From an uncultured Paenibacillaceae bacterium (lineage in GTDB: Bacteria; Bacillota; Bacilli; Aneurinibacillales; Aneurinibacillaceae), in assembly GCA_946478845.1 (NCBI GenBank), contig CAMLDI010000007.1, forward strand, positions 49,009 through 113,008: a DNA stretch of 64,000 bases, read 5' to 3'. Of the stretch, positions 9,450 through 16,470 are shown one piece after another (within the stretch, counting starts at the first letter, position 1; every line of letters begins with the position of its first letter). Below the pieces are notes generated by a model. It was not told the DNA's origin, searched no databases, and saw only the letters and a program-made list of their open reading frames with translations. A program made the position numbers and the translations under genes.

Positions 9450-10211
9450 ATGAAAAGAGTTTTGCCCTGGATCATACCCGTGCTTATTTTGCTTTTTTGG
9501 CAATGGGGAGCTTCATGGGGTTGGATTTCTGCAAGAACGTTGCCAGCTCCTTTAGATGTGTTAAAAGCATTTGTTCGCCTTGTAAAAAGCGGTGAACTCA
9601 TGGACCATATGAAGGTTAGTTTCGAAAGAGCATTTATTGGGTTCGTTATTGGGGGAGGGATTGGATTTCTGTTAGGGTTGATCAATGGGATGTCTCCATT
9701 GGCTAGCAGGCTCCTGGATTCAACGGTACAAATGATTCGAAATATCCCCCATCTGGCGTTGATTCCCCTTGTGATTCTCTGGTTTGGCGTTGGGGAAGAA
9801 GCAAAAATTTTTCTCGTGGCTCTTGGCGTGATGTTTCCCATTTATATCAATACTTATCATGGCATTCGCCAGGTGGATGGCAGCTATATTGAAATGGCAA
9901 AAGTATATGGATTGAATACATGGGAACTGTTCTGGCACGTGATTCTTCCTGGAGCTCTTCCTTCCATTTTTGTAGGGTTACGCTTTGCTTTAGGGTTCAT
10001 GTGGTTAACCTTAATTGTGGCTGAAACCATTGCTGCTAACGCTGGAATTGGCTATATGGCTATGAATGCCCGAGAATTCATGCAAACTGATGTGGTGGTT
10101 TTAGGGATTCTTTTATATGCCTTACTAGGAAAAGGGGCAGACGTGATTGCCCATTTATTAGAAAAATCCTTGTTAAAATGGCACCCTAATTTCCAAAAAG
10201 AGGGGGCTTAG
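9450..10211 (+). CDS. ssuC: Sulfonate ABC transporter permease
   Basis: A 253-aa permease with six predicted helices and the EAA-type cytoplasmic loop ([19 protein letters not shown]). Matches SsuC in start (trp-rich first helix after [13 protein letters not shown]) and in [19 protein letters not shown]. It starts one base after ssuD, so translation is coupled. Confidence 0.93.
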   Translation: MKRVLPWIIPVLILLFWQWGASWGWISARTLPAPLDVLKAFVRLVKSGELMDHMKVSFERAFIGFVIGGGIGFLLGLINGMSPLASRLLDSTVQMIRNIPHLALIPLVILWFGVGEEAKIFLVALGVMFPIYINTYHGIRQVDGSYIEMAKVYGLNTWELFWHVILPGALPSIFVGLRFALGFMWLTLIVAETIAANAGIGYMAMNAREFMQTDVVVLGILLYALLGKGADVIAHLLEKSLLKWHPNFQKEGA

Positions 10212-10216
10212 GAAAA

Positions 10217-10984
10217 ATGATTTCTTTTCAATTGGAAAATATCCAAAAAAGCTTTGTGAATCATGGTTTATCCCGCAAAGTCATCACAGGCATTGATTTA
10301 CAGGTTGAAGCAGGGGAGTTCGTGGCTATTGTAGGGCGAAGCGGATGCGGTAAAAGTACCCTTCTTCGTTTGATTGCTGGCCTGGAACCTATCGATGAAG
10401 GAAAAATAGCTTTTAACCAAGAGGATGAAAAAAACAACGGGATCCGGGTGATGTTCCAGGATTCCCGCTTGCTTCCCTGGCGTAAAGTATGGCAAAATGT
10501 AGCCCTTGGTTTAAAAAAGGATGGAAAAATCAATGCTGAACAGGTGCTTGAAGAAGTAGGATTGACTCCATGGAAGAAGGATTGGCCACTGGTCCTTTCG
10601 GGGGGACAAAAGCAACGGGTGGCATTAGCCCGGGCCCTTGTCCATGAACCTGGCCTCCTTTTACTGGATGAACCCCTTGGAGCCCTGGATGCATTAACCC
10701 GCATTGAAATGCAACAATTAATCGAAAGAATATGGAAACAACGCGCATTTACAGCCTTATTGGTAACACATGATGTAGCAGAGGCAGTAACTCTGGCAGA
10801 CCGCATTCTTCTTATTGATGAAGGAAAAATCAAGCTAGATATCCAAGTCAATCTTCCTCGGCCCCGCAAAAGAGGAAGTGCCTCTTTTGCGGAATTGGAG
10901 GCGAAAATTTTGCATGAGTTACTGGGCTTAGAAGATGAAGAGATAGTCCCTCAACCTTTACAACGAGTCACGAGCATTTCCTAA
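10217..10984 (+). CDS. ssuB: Sulfonate ABC transporter ATP-binding protein
   Basis: A 255-aa import ATPase: Walker [11 protein letters not shown] loop [10 protein letters not shown], signature LSGGQKQR, Walker [14 protein letters not shown] loop [10 protein letters not shown]. The [13 protein letters not shown] block is characteristic of SsuB/TauB/NitT ATPases. Its last 27 bases overlap the 3' end of the converging membrane gene, so neither gene has room for a terminator between them. Confidence 0.93.
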   Translation: MISFQLENIQKSFVNHGLSRKVITGIDLQVEAGEFVAIVGRSGCGKSTLLRLIAGLEPIDEGKIAFNQEDEKNNGIRVMFQDSRLLPWRKVWQNVALGLKKDGKINAEQVLEEVGLTPWKKDWPLVLSGGQKQRVALARALVHEPGLLLLDEPLGALDALTRIEMQQLIERIWKQRAFTALLVTHDVAEAVTLADRILLIDEGKIKLDIQVNLPRPRKRGSASFAELEAKILHELLGLEDEEIVPQPLQRVTSIS

Positions 10985-11905
10985 CACAAATCCTTCTAAT
11001 TCGTTGAGAATCATTAATAGTACAGCGCGAATCTCAAATTCTTTTCGGGTTGTTGGCAATTCCATTTCTTCATATTCTTTGCGCAAAAGGCGGATGTCCC
11101 CGTATAAAACGAGGATGTCCCCTTTTTTGTTTTCTTTTATGAGATCCGATAATTGGGCGAACATGCCTGATAACATAACCCCCTGCACCAGTACCTGGTC
11201 CACCCTTGATACGAGAGGAAGGATTCGTTCAATATATGCAAAGCGATTTTCTTGAATTTCAAAGTAATGGTATTGCTCCAGTTCTTTCTTAGATACATAG
11301 TTCTCAATATCAAATAGGGCTGTTTCTTTTCCTTTTTTGATCAGTTGGGCGATGGTTAAGTATTCTGCCCCATCCCATATATAGTTTTCCTGCTGGAGAT
11401 GGTTGGACAAGTGATGGAAAAGTGATGCATACTGCTTGTCTAATTCCTGTCTGATGTGGGCCAGCTCTTTGCTGCGATTTGGCATATAAATGAGGTTCAC
11501 TAAAAGGGAGACCCCCATCCCTACAGTAAGAAGAAGCACTTCGTTAAGATAGAAGGCGATATTCACCACTTCTGCAGAGTAAAGGTGGATGGTGACAACA
11601 GAACTTATCACAATTCCACGATCCACCTTCGCTAAAAATAGGAGAGGAATGACGATGAGCAATGCCAGGCCAATGACATAAATATGGACATCTAGCAGGG
11701 AGAAAAGAGTAAATCCAATTAATAAGCTAATTTGCGCAGCGGCAAAAAGTTTCCCTGTAACTTTAATCGATTCTTTTCTGGTGGCATGAATGGCAAGAAT
11801 CGCAGCGATTCCAGCAAAGGTATATAGTTGCAGATTAAGGCGGTTTGCCAGGTACACAGCAATAAATACAGCGAGTGCTGTTTTAATGGTACGTATAAGA
11901 ATCAT
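10958..11905 (-). CDS. Aromatic acid exporter family (ArAE_1/DUF939) membrane protein
   Basis: A 315-aa protein with about four to five N-terminal membrane helices (residues ~1-145) containing [20 protein letters not shown], typical of the ArAE/FUSC-like family, followed by a ~170-residue cytoplasmic helical domain (ArAE_1_C). Similar to B. subtilis YqjA. Suggested role is efflux of aromatic acids or related compounds, not proven for this family branch. It converges on ssuB with a 27-bp overlap. Confidence 0.8.
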   Translation of the reverse strand: MILIRTIKTALAVFIAVYLANRLNLQLYTFAGIAAILAIHATRKESIKVTGKLFAAAQISLLIGFTLFSLLDVHIYVIGLALLIVIPLLFLAKVDRGIVISSVVTIHLYSAEVVNIAFYLNEVLLLTVGMGVSLLVNLIYMPNRSKELAHIRQELDKQYASLFHHLSNHLQQENYIWDGAEYLTIAQLIKKGKETALFDIENYVSKKELEQYHYFEIQENRFAYIERILPLVSRVDQVLVQGVMLSGMFAQLSDLIKENKKGDILVLYGDIRLLRKEYEEMELPTTRKEFEIRAVLLMILNELEGFVLGNARDSL

Positions 11906-11971
11906 TTGGTAGATCCTCCTGCTGGAAGAGATTTCTTTTCTTTATTGTACCTGAAAATCGACATAATGTAC

Positions 11972-12001
11972 TTGAAAATTGCGCAAATAATCCTCTACAA
12001 T
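11972..12001 (+). promoter_or_regulatory. Sigma-A-type promoter of fmdB
   Basis: -35 TTGAAA (11972-11977), 18-bp spacer, -10 TACAAT (11996-12001). The -10 abuts the TACC-N6-GGTA element. Confidence 0.65.
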
Positions 12002-12014
12002 ACCTATAAGGGTA
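12001..12014 (+). promoter_or_regulatory. CsoR/CstR-like operator overlapping the fmdB promoter
   Basis: TACCTATAAGGGTA differs by one base from TACCTATAGGGGTA at 37491-37504 upstream of the rhodanese gene. It starts at the last base of the -10 box, a repressing position. The TACC/GGTA arms resemble operators of CsoR-family repressors (CsoR, CstR). Inference from sequence only. Confidence 0.5.
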
Positions 12015-12034
12015 TAGGATAGGGGGTGAAAAAA

Positions 12035-12226
12035 ATGCCAGCTTATGATTTCCGTTGTAATCAGTGTAGCCATGAATACGAGGAAAATGTCCCCTATTCC
12101 AAAAGGGATCAAGTGCAATGTCCCATTTGTGGGAGTACAGATAAGAAGCAAATTTTCAAAGCGGGAACAGTAAAAGGAACGGTTTCAGGTTCCTCCTGTG
12201 GTCCTGCAGGATCTGGCTTCACTTGA
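12035..12226 (+). CDS. fmdB: FmdB-family zinc ribbon protein
   Basis: A 63-aa protein beginning MPAYDFRC. Two CxxC knuckles (Cys8/Cys11 and Cys29/Cys32) form the zinc ribbon of FmdB-type putative regulatory proteins; the C-terminus is Ser/Gly-rich. Function of the family is not settled. The frame is open from GTG 12026, which lies inside the Shine-Dalgarno sequence GGGGGTGA; ATG 12035 has good spacing. Codons from residue 16 onward, the stop and the terminator recur at 16046-16289. Confidence 0.88.
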   Translation: MPAYDFRCNQCSHEYEENVPYSKRDQVQCPICGSTDKKQIFKAGTVKGTVSGSSCGPAGSGFT

Positions 12227-12334
12227 GCAGGGTAAGAGAATAGGGAACCGTGTGTTTCCTCACAGGAAAAAGGCAAGGGTACACGTTCGTGGTGGCCCTT
12301 GCCTTTTTCGTTCCTTATCATTACTATCCCAATT
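12079..12334 (+). repeat. Direct repeat copy 1: fmdB 3' half plus terminator
   Basis: 256 bp nearly identical to 16046-16289, except for a 12-bp segment (GTAAAAGGAACG region) absent from copy 2 and scattered substitutions. Similarity may resume after copy 2's extra ~55 bp (CTATAACTTA stretches at ~12336 and ~16346). The two copies flank the AT-rich ABC/SpoIIM operon. Confidence 0.92.
12270..12309 (+). terminator. Terminator of fmdB
   Basis: AAGGCAAGGG pairs with CCCTTGCCTT around a 16-base loop, followed by TTTCG. The same hairpin is present in the second repeat copy near 16224-16263. Confidence 0.85.
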
Positions 12335-12353
12335 CCTATAACTTATAATAACT

Positions 12354-12524
12354 TTACTTTTTTTCATTTCGTTTTATTGGAATAACCGATACTATAATCC
12401 CAAATAAAATAGCCGGGCCGAAGATTCGAAAAATATGAAAAGCACTCCACTCTGTTATGGAGTTCCAGCTTATCAATAGATTTATCCCAATAAACAAAAG
12501 AGTCGAAAAAATAAAAGTCTTCAC
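12354..12524 (-). CDS. 56-aa two-TM cationic peptide, candidate circular-bacteriocin-type immunity protein
   Basis: GTG start at 12524 after GGTGGAAGG. The peptide begins MKTFIFSTLLFIGINLLISW, has a second helix in the FGPAILFGIIVSVIP region, and ends in a basic tail (KRNEKK). It lies 14 bp behind the ABC ATPase and closes the operon. Immunity proteins of circular bacteriocins (AS-48D1, CirE) are similarly small, basic and membrane-spanning and likewise follow the DUF95 and ATPase genes. Identity is by size, charge, topology and position, not by recognised sequence. Confidence 0.7.
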   Translation of the reverse strand: MKTFIFSTLLFIGINLLISWNSITEWSAFHIFRIFGPAILFGIIVSVIPIKRNEKK

Positions 12525-12538
12525 CCTTCCACCCCTCT

Positions 12539-13228
12539 TTAATCTGTTTTCAAACTTCCATTCATCTTCATTAGCACATAAGCTTCAAGTTCATGTTCAG
12601 TAAATTCATTTTTTACTTGATGGATTGTTCCATTTGATAGAATTAGGATCTCATCGCTAATTCTCTGAGCAATAGGGATCATATGGGTAGAGATGAGGAC
12701 AATATGTCCCTCACGAGCATACTCGACCAATTCATCCCGGGTTTGCTGAATATTAATTGGATCTAACGAAACGAGTGGTTCATCTAGCAGTAGAACTTTC
12801 GGTTTAAGAAGAAGAGCAATGGCCAATGCGAGTTGGTGCTTCATACCGTGTGAATAGCTCACAACTAATCTATCGATAAACGAGTTTATCCCATTCCGCT
12901 TTATATATTCACTCATATCATCAGGATCCATATGAATTTGATTAAGCTTCCTGACAAATTCCAGATTTTCGAATCCCGTTAAATATTCAAGAAGAATGGG
13001 GGTTTCCGGGACATAAGTAACCTCTTGGTAAAAATTTTTTCTGCCTTCAAATTCAACAGAGCCTCTATCAAAAGGTAGATTTCCGGATAATATTTTCATC
13101 AGTGTCGTTTTCCCCGCTCCGTTTCTCCCCAAAAGACAATAAACTTTTCCTGTTTCCAGCCGGAAGGAAACCCCGTCAAGCACCGCGCTTTTGTAATGTT
13201 TCACAAGACTGTTCACTTCAAATTTCAT
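12539..13228 (-). CDS. ABC transporter ATP-binding protein
   Basis: A 229-aa ATPase: Walker A GRNGAGKTT, signature YSHGMKHQ (divergent from LSGGQ), Walker B VLLLDEPLVSLDP, H loop ISTHMIPIA. The frame opens at 13246, but GGAG precedes ATG 13228. It is the energy-coupling member of the operon and presumably works with the 503-aa membrane protein and the SpoIIM-type protein. ABC ATPases of this kind give transport or self-protection in circular bacteriocin clusters. Confidence 0.85.
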   Translation of the reverse strand: MKFEVNSLVKHYKSAVLDGVSFRLETGKVYCLLGRNGAGKTTLMKILSGNLPFDRGSVEFEGRKNFYQEVTYVPETPILLEYLTGFENLEFVRKLNQIHMDPDDMSEYIKRNGINSFIDRLVVSYSHGMKHQLALAIALLLKPKVLLLDEPLVSLDPINIQQTRDELVEYAREGHIVLISTHMIPIAQRISDEILILSNGTIHQVKNEFTEHELEAYVLMKMNGSLKTD

Positions 13229-13242
13229 GGTTACATCTCCAA

Positions 13243-13794
13243 TCATAATAATTTAGTTGGAAGAACCGGGCTGATATAGGATTCGATAAAGGAGGCAATT
13301 AAGTATAAAAGAACCATCCATATACACAAGAAAGCCTTATTCTTTACTGTATTAATATTAAATATTGTCTTCTTGTAAATCTTATTTATAGCCCACCTCA
13401 TGGTAGTTGTGGAGATGACAAAGCACAGAATCATAGCAGCAATTTCAATGAACCCATGTGTGAAAATTAACGACGTAGAGAAGCCAATAGAGCCTGTATG
13501 CATATAGGAATAATAAACTGCACAGGACGTCATGTATATGTTGAACAGCATTAAGAGAAAGGCAAGAATTCCAAAAGAAAGATTGCCTAGAATAATATAA
13601 ACCAGAGCAACCCCAACATTATGCATAAAAATATTGTACCACTGCAGTTTTACCGGGGTAAAACTCTCGCTGTTTTCTATTGGGGCTTGAAGAAAGATGG
13701 AAAGAAAGGTCATTACAATGATTAAAGCCCATATATACAGGGCAATAAGAAAAATGGTTCTGTTTTCTCTTAGAATGTTGAATACCACTCTCAC
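13243..13794 (-). CDS. Stage II sporulation protein M-like (SpoIIM/DUF95) membrane protein
   Basis: A 183-aa protein with about five helices and the family-typical Phe-Thr-His-Gly-Phe-Ile-Glu segment (HGxxE) near residue 110. The GTG start at 13794 has a perfect AGGAGG upstream and lies one base after the preceding stop; the longer reading frame would overlap that gene by 53 bp. DUF95 proteins occur in circular bacteriocin operons (CirC, AS-48C) as well as in sporulation. Here the surrounding genes favour the bacteriocin-type role. Confidence 0.75.
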   Translation of the reverse strand: MRVVFNILRENRTIFLIALYIWALIIVMTFLSIFLQAPIENSESFTPVKLQWYNIFMHNVGVALVYIILGNLSFGILAFLLMLFNIYMTSCAVYYSYMHTGSIGFSTSLIFTHGFIEIAAMILCFVISTTTMRWAINKIYKKTIFNINTVKNKAFLCIWMVLLYLIASFIESYISPVLPTKLL

Positions 13795-13795
13795 A

Positions 13796-15307
13796 TCAGA
13801 TCCTCCTATACTTATTTTGATAATGTTGGATACCATATGTAAATACAAGCAACATCAGGATTGGAACCACTATCTGGATCAAGACATCAGGCAGAACCTG
13901 GAGACGGCTGATCATATAGGTTATGGCAGAAAAGACGGATAGATAAATATATACCAGGTACTTCGAGTAGGAATGAAGAACGTGCAGGTCGATTAAACCT
14001 TCCAAATGATTTAAAGTCATGACATAAACCGAGATGATGGAATAAAGGAGTAGCAGTCCAAATATGCTTCCCCCCAAAAAATCAAGAATGAAAGGCAAAT
14101 TTATAGAAAAATTGCCTAAAGATATGAATAATAACTTATAAATTAAATATTGGAAAAACAAATACTGGGAATAAAGAAACGATATTTTTAATGAAGATAA
14201 TCTATATCTTTTTAAAAGCAATATTTGTTCCGTTCCGTCTTCAACAACAAGAAAGGAGGACACCAAAATTAAGACGGGTGCCAATATAGAAATGTATGAA
14301 TAAAAATCGAACCCAGAGAAGTAATAGGATAACAAGTAGGAAAGAACCAAGGTTACCGCGATTTGATGATTAAATAGTCCGTATTTGCGAAAAAAATGAA
14401 AAAATAAAGAAAGTCCGTAATGAGGAACTTTCCATATCCGATTATCATTAGGTCGTCGACGGACTTCCCGGAAAAGGAGAGGGCTGGTAATCATCATGCA
14501 AACAATCATGCAAGCAGCCCCTGTGATACTGGATAAAATCAATATCCAGTCGATTTGTAAACCATCCAGTCTGAATGGTATTTGACGAATTGCTTCCCTC
14601 AAAAACAGAGAGGCGTTCTCCCTGTTGTATAAATTCAAAATATACCCGTCAATAAAATATTGTAATGCTTTTGAAATTGAGGGAGTGTAATAGTAGATCA
14701 ATAGATACAGCAACGCCCGGAAAAAGGAATCCGAATAAACCGACTGATAAAGTCGGAGCAAATTTAGCAAGTATTTGACGAAATCTACAGTAATTCCAAA
14801 GAGGGATAGTAAGAAGAGGAGATTTACAATGTCTCTCCCTCCCTCCCAGCCATTAAATACCCACTGAGTCACCAAAAAGGGCAGAAGAACTAGCGTAATG
14901 ATGCTCATTGAGACTAAACTCCCGAGGAGAGCATTGCAAATCACCAATCTCTTTTTGATGCGGTAAGACTGATTAGAACGGATGATATAGGATGTCATGA
15001 TATTATTTTGAGGGTACCCCATAATAAAGACGGCCCCCAACAGAAAACTTACCATGAGCAATACATTCAATTTTTCAGACGGAAGAGGAACATAAGAAAA
15101 TAAAATTTGAATAAGTATCGAGATAAGTAGCCAGCAAAGGTAAAGTATAAGCAGATGAATGCGGATATACTTCGTGATAAGTTTCGACCATTTCGATTCA
15201 TTGGCGTTTGGGTCTATGAACCGGGTGAGGAAATATAACATTTTGTTAATCCCGATTTTTATGGAGTAATTAAATAATATAAACATCTTATAGAAAAAAT
15301 GTGTCAC
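13796..15307 (-). CDS. Large polytopic membrane protein of the bacteriocin-like operon
   Basis: A 503-aa protein with roughly ten to twelve hydrophobic segments and no soluble domain of note. Size and position immediately before the DUF95 and ATPase genes match the AS-48B/CirB type membrane proteins of circular bacteriocin clusters, though I see no diagnostic motif; an ABC-2 permease is the alternative. GTG 15307 follows GGGGGATG; an ATG at 15322 lies inside that ribosome binding site. Very AT-rich compared with flanking genes. Confidence 0.65.
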   Translation of the reverse strand: MTHFFYKMFILFNYSIKIGINKMLYFLTRFIDPNANESKWSKLITKYIRIHLLILYLCWLLISILIQILFSYVPLPSEKLNVLLMVSFLLGAVFIMGYPQNNIMTSYIIRSNQSYRIKKRLVICNALLGSLVSMSIITLVLLPFLVTQWVFNGWEGGRDIVNLLFLLSLFGITVDFVKYLLNLLRLYQSVYSDSFFRALLYLLIYYYTPSISKALQYFIDGYILNLYNRENASLFLREAIRQIPFRLDGLQIDWILILSSITGAACMIVCMMITSPLLFREVRRRPNDNRIWKVPHYGLSLFFHFFRKYGLFNHQIAVTLVLSYLLSYYFSGFDFYSYISILAPVLILVSSFLVVEDGTEQILLLKRYRLSSLKISFLYSQYLFFQYLIYKLLFISLGNFSINLPFILDFLGGSIFGLLLLYSIISVYVMTLNHLEGLIDLHVLHSYSKYLVYIYLSVFSAITYMISRLQVLPDVLIQIVVPILMLLVFTYGIQHYQNKYRRI

Positions 15308-15465
15308 AATCTCATCCCCCATCCTGTACCTTTGGTAAAGGAAAACTGCAACAGCATATAAATAGCCGACACACAGCTACCATTCTATACTGTTGCAGTA
15401 TTCGCAAAGGCCTTCCCTCTATTCTCAAGCTCCTGGCTTGTAAATAAGGCCTTTTATTTATAAGA

Positions 15466-15856
15466 TTACATCTTAGCCAACAATGGGATGTTGTTCTGTA
15501 GAAGCCATATTAATGCGTCCCCGGCAACCCAAATGATAATGCTGACAACGTTCCATGCAAAAGACTGGGAAAGTGGATTTAATTTTAAATACGTATTTAG
15601 AAATAATAAACATTGTAAAAGAGCCTACAAAAAACTGAATATAGACGAAAATCATAGACAAGATCAGAATAATCCCTATCAGTGCAAGAATTGGGGTAGT
15701 TTTGTTGGTTAATAAGTCATTCATTCCTTCAGTAACCTGACCTTCGGTGAATATGATCAATATACTCCCCGACAACAACAGCAGATAGCATAAGATAAGC
15801 AAAATAATTGTGGTATACTTCCCGCTAGAGATCCAACTAGTAAATCTTGTCTGCAT
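15466..15856 (-). pseudogene. YIP1-like membrane protein gene with a single-base frameshift
   Basis: From ATG 15856 (AGGAG upstream) the frame encodes about 92 residues with three hydrophobic segments. At about 15578-15586, in an A/T-rich run, the frame must shift by one base to continue as SQSFAWNVVSIIIWV and IWLLQNNIPLLAKM before TAA at 15466. Without the shift the C-terminus becomes polar and Cys-rich. The repaired 129-aa protein looks like a YIP1-type four-TM protein. It is either a real mutation or a sequencing error. First gene of the bacteriocin-like operon. Confidence 0.65.
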
Positions 15857-15919
15857 ATCGACACTCCTATATCAAATATATACTTAAATTCCAATATTTT
15901 AAATTTTTTGTCATTTCAA

Positions 15920-15948
15920 ATCGTACCAAGTATCTATTATCCTGTCAA
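15920..15948 (-). promoter_or_regulatory. Sigma-A-type promoter of the bacteriocin-like operon
   Basis: On the minus strand -35 TTGACA (15948-15943), 17-bp spacer, -10 TACGAT (15925-15920), about 65 bp upstream of ATG 15856. Near-consensus. Confidence 0.75.
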
Positions 15949-16045
15949 TACATAATATGGTTTTCTATCAATTTATTTCTATTACTAGATAGTCAAAAGT
16001 TTTACAGTGGTACTGAACCGTCTTTTCTTTGACATACATCGTCAC

Positions 16046-16181
16046 CGAGGAAAATGTCCCCTATTCCAAAAGGGATCAAGTGCAATGTCCAATTTGTGGG
16101 AGTACAGATAAGAAGCAAATTTTCAAAGCGGGAACGGTTTCAGGTTCCTCCTGTGGTCCTGCGGGGTCTGGCTTCACTTGA
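16046..16181 (+). pseudogene. Truncated fmdB copy
   Basis: Reads in frame from the Glu-Glu-Asn-Val segment of FmdB through the second CxxC knuckle to the same stop, but lacks the first 15 codons, the first CxxC and any start or ribosome binding site. It also lacks four codons present in the intact gene. It is part of repeat copy 2. Confidence 0.9.
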
Positions 16182-16289
16182 GCAGGGAAAGAGAATAGGG
16201 AACCGTGTGTTTCCTCATTGGAAAAAGGCAAGGGTACACCTTTGTGGAGACCCTTGCCTTTTTCGTTCCTTATCATTACTATCCCAATT
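16046..16289 (+). repeat. Direct repeat copy 2: truncated fmdB plus terminator
   Basis: 244 bp matching 12079-12334, including the terminator hairpin (AAGGCAAGGG near 16224). It starts abruptly after CATCGTCACC, with no match to copy 1 upstream. Together the two copies bracket about 3.7 kb of unrelated AT-rich sequence. Confidence 0.92.
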
Positions 16290-16331
16290 GGTCAGGGAGT
16301 TGAATAAATGATTTTATCATAAAATAAAGTG

Positions 16332-16464
16332 TTATAACTAATTTCTATAACTTAAAAATAACTTTTTTATAACTAAACAATTTATATAAAAATCCTTATT
16401 TTATCAATGTATACGTTTTTTTATGACTAATTTTATAACTAAATTTAATACTTCTTATAACTAA
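16332..16464 (+). repeat. Clustered TTATAACTAA decamers in AT-rich intergenic DNA
   Basis: Exact copies at 16332, 16367, 16433 and 16455, plus variant TTATGACTAA at 16421, with irregular spacing. They occupy the gap between repeat copy 2 and the 3' end of the AlbA_2 gene. No gene is visible in 16290-16470. Confidence 0.6.
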
Positions 16465-16470
16465 GTTTAA

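Noticed and set aside
15312..15383. 23-aa Cys-rich frame between the YIP1-like gene and the 503-aa membrane gene, considered as a bacteriocin precursor
   Set aside because: No ribosome binding site, too short, and not hydrophobic enough for a circular bacteriocin.
16054..16311. 85-aa plus-strand frame across repeat copy 2
   Set aside because: It reads the fmdB duplicate out of its coding frame and crosses the terminator.
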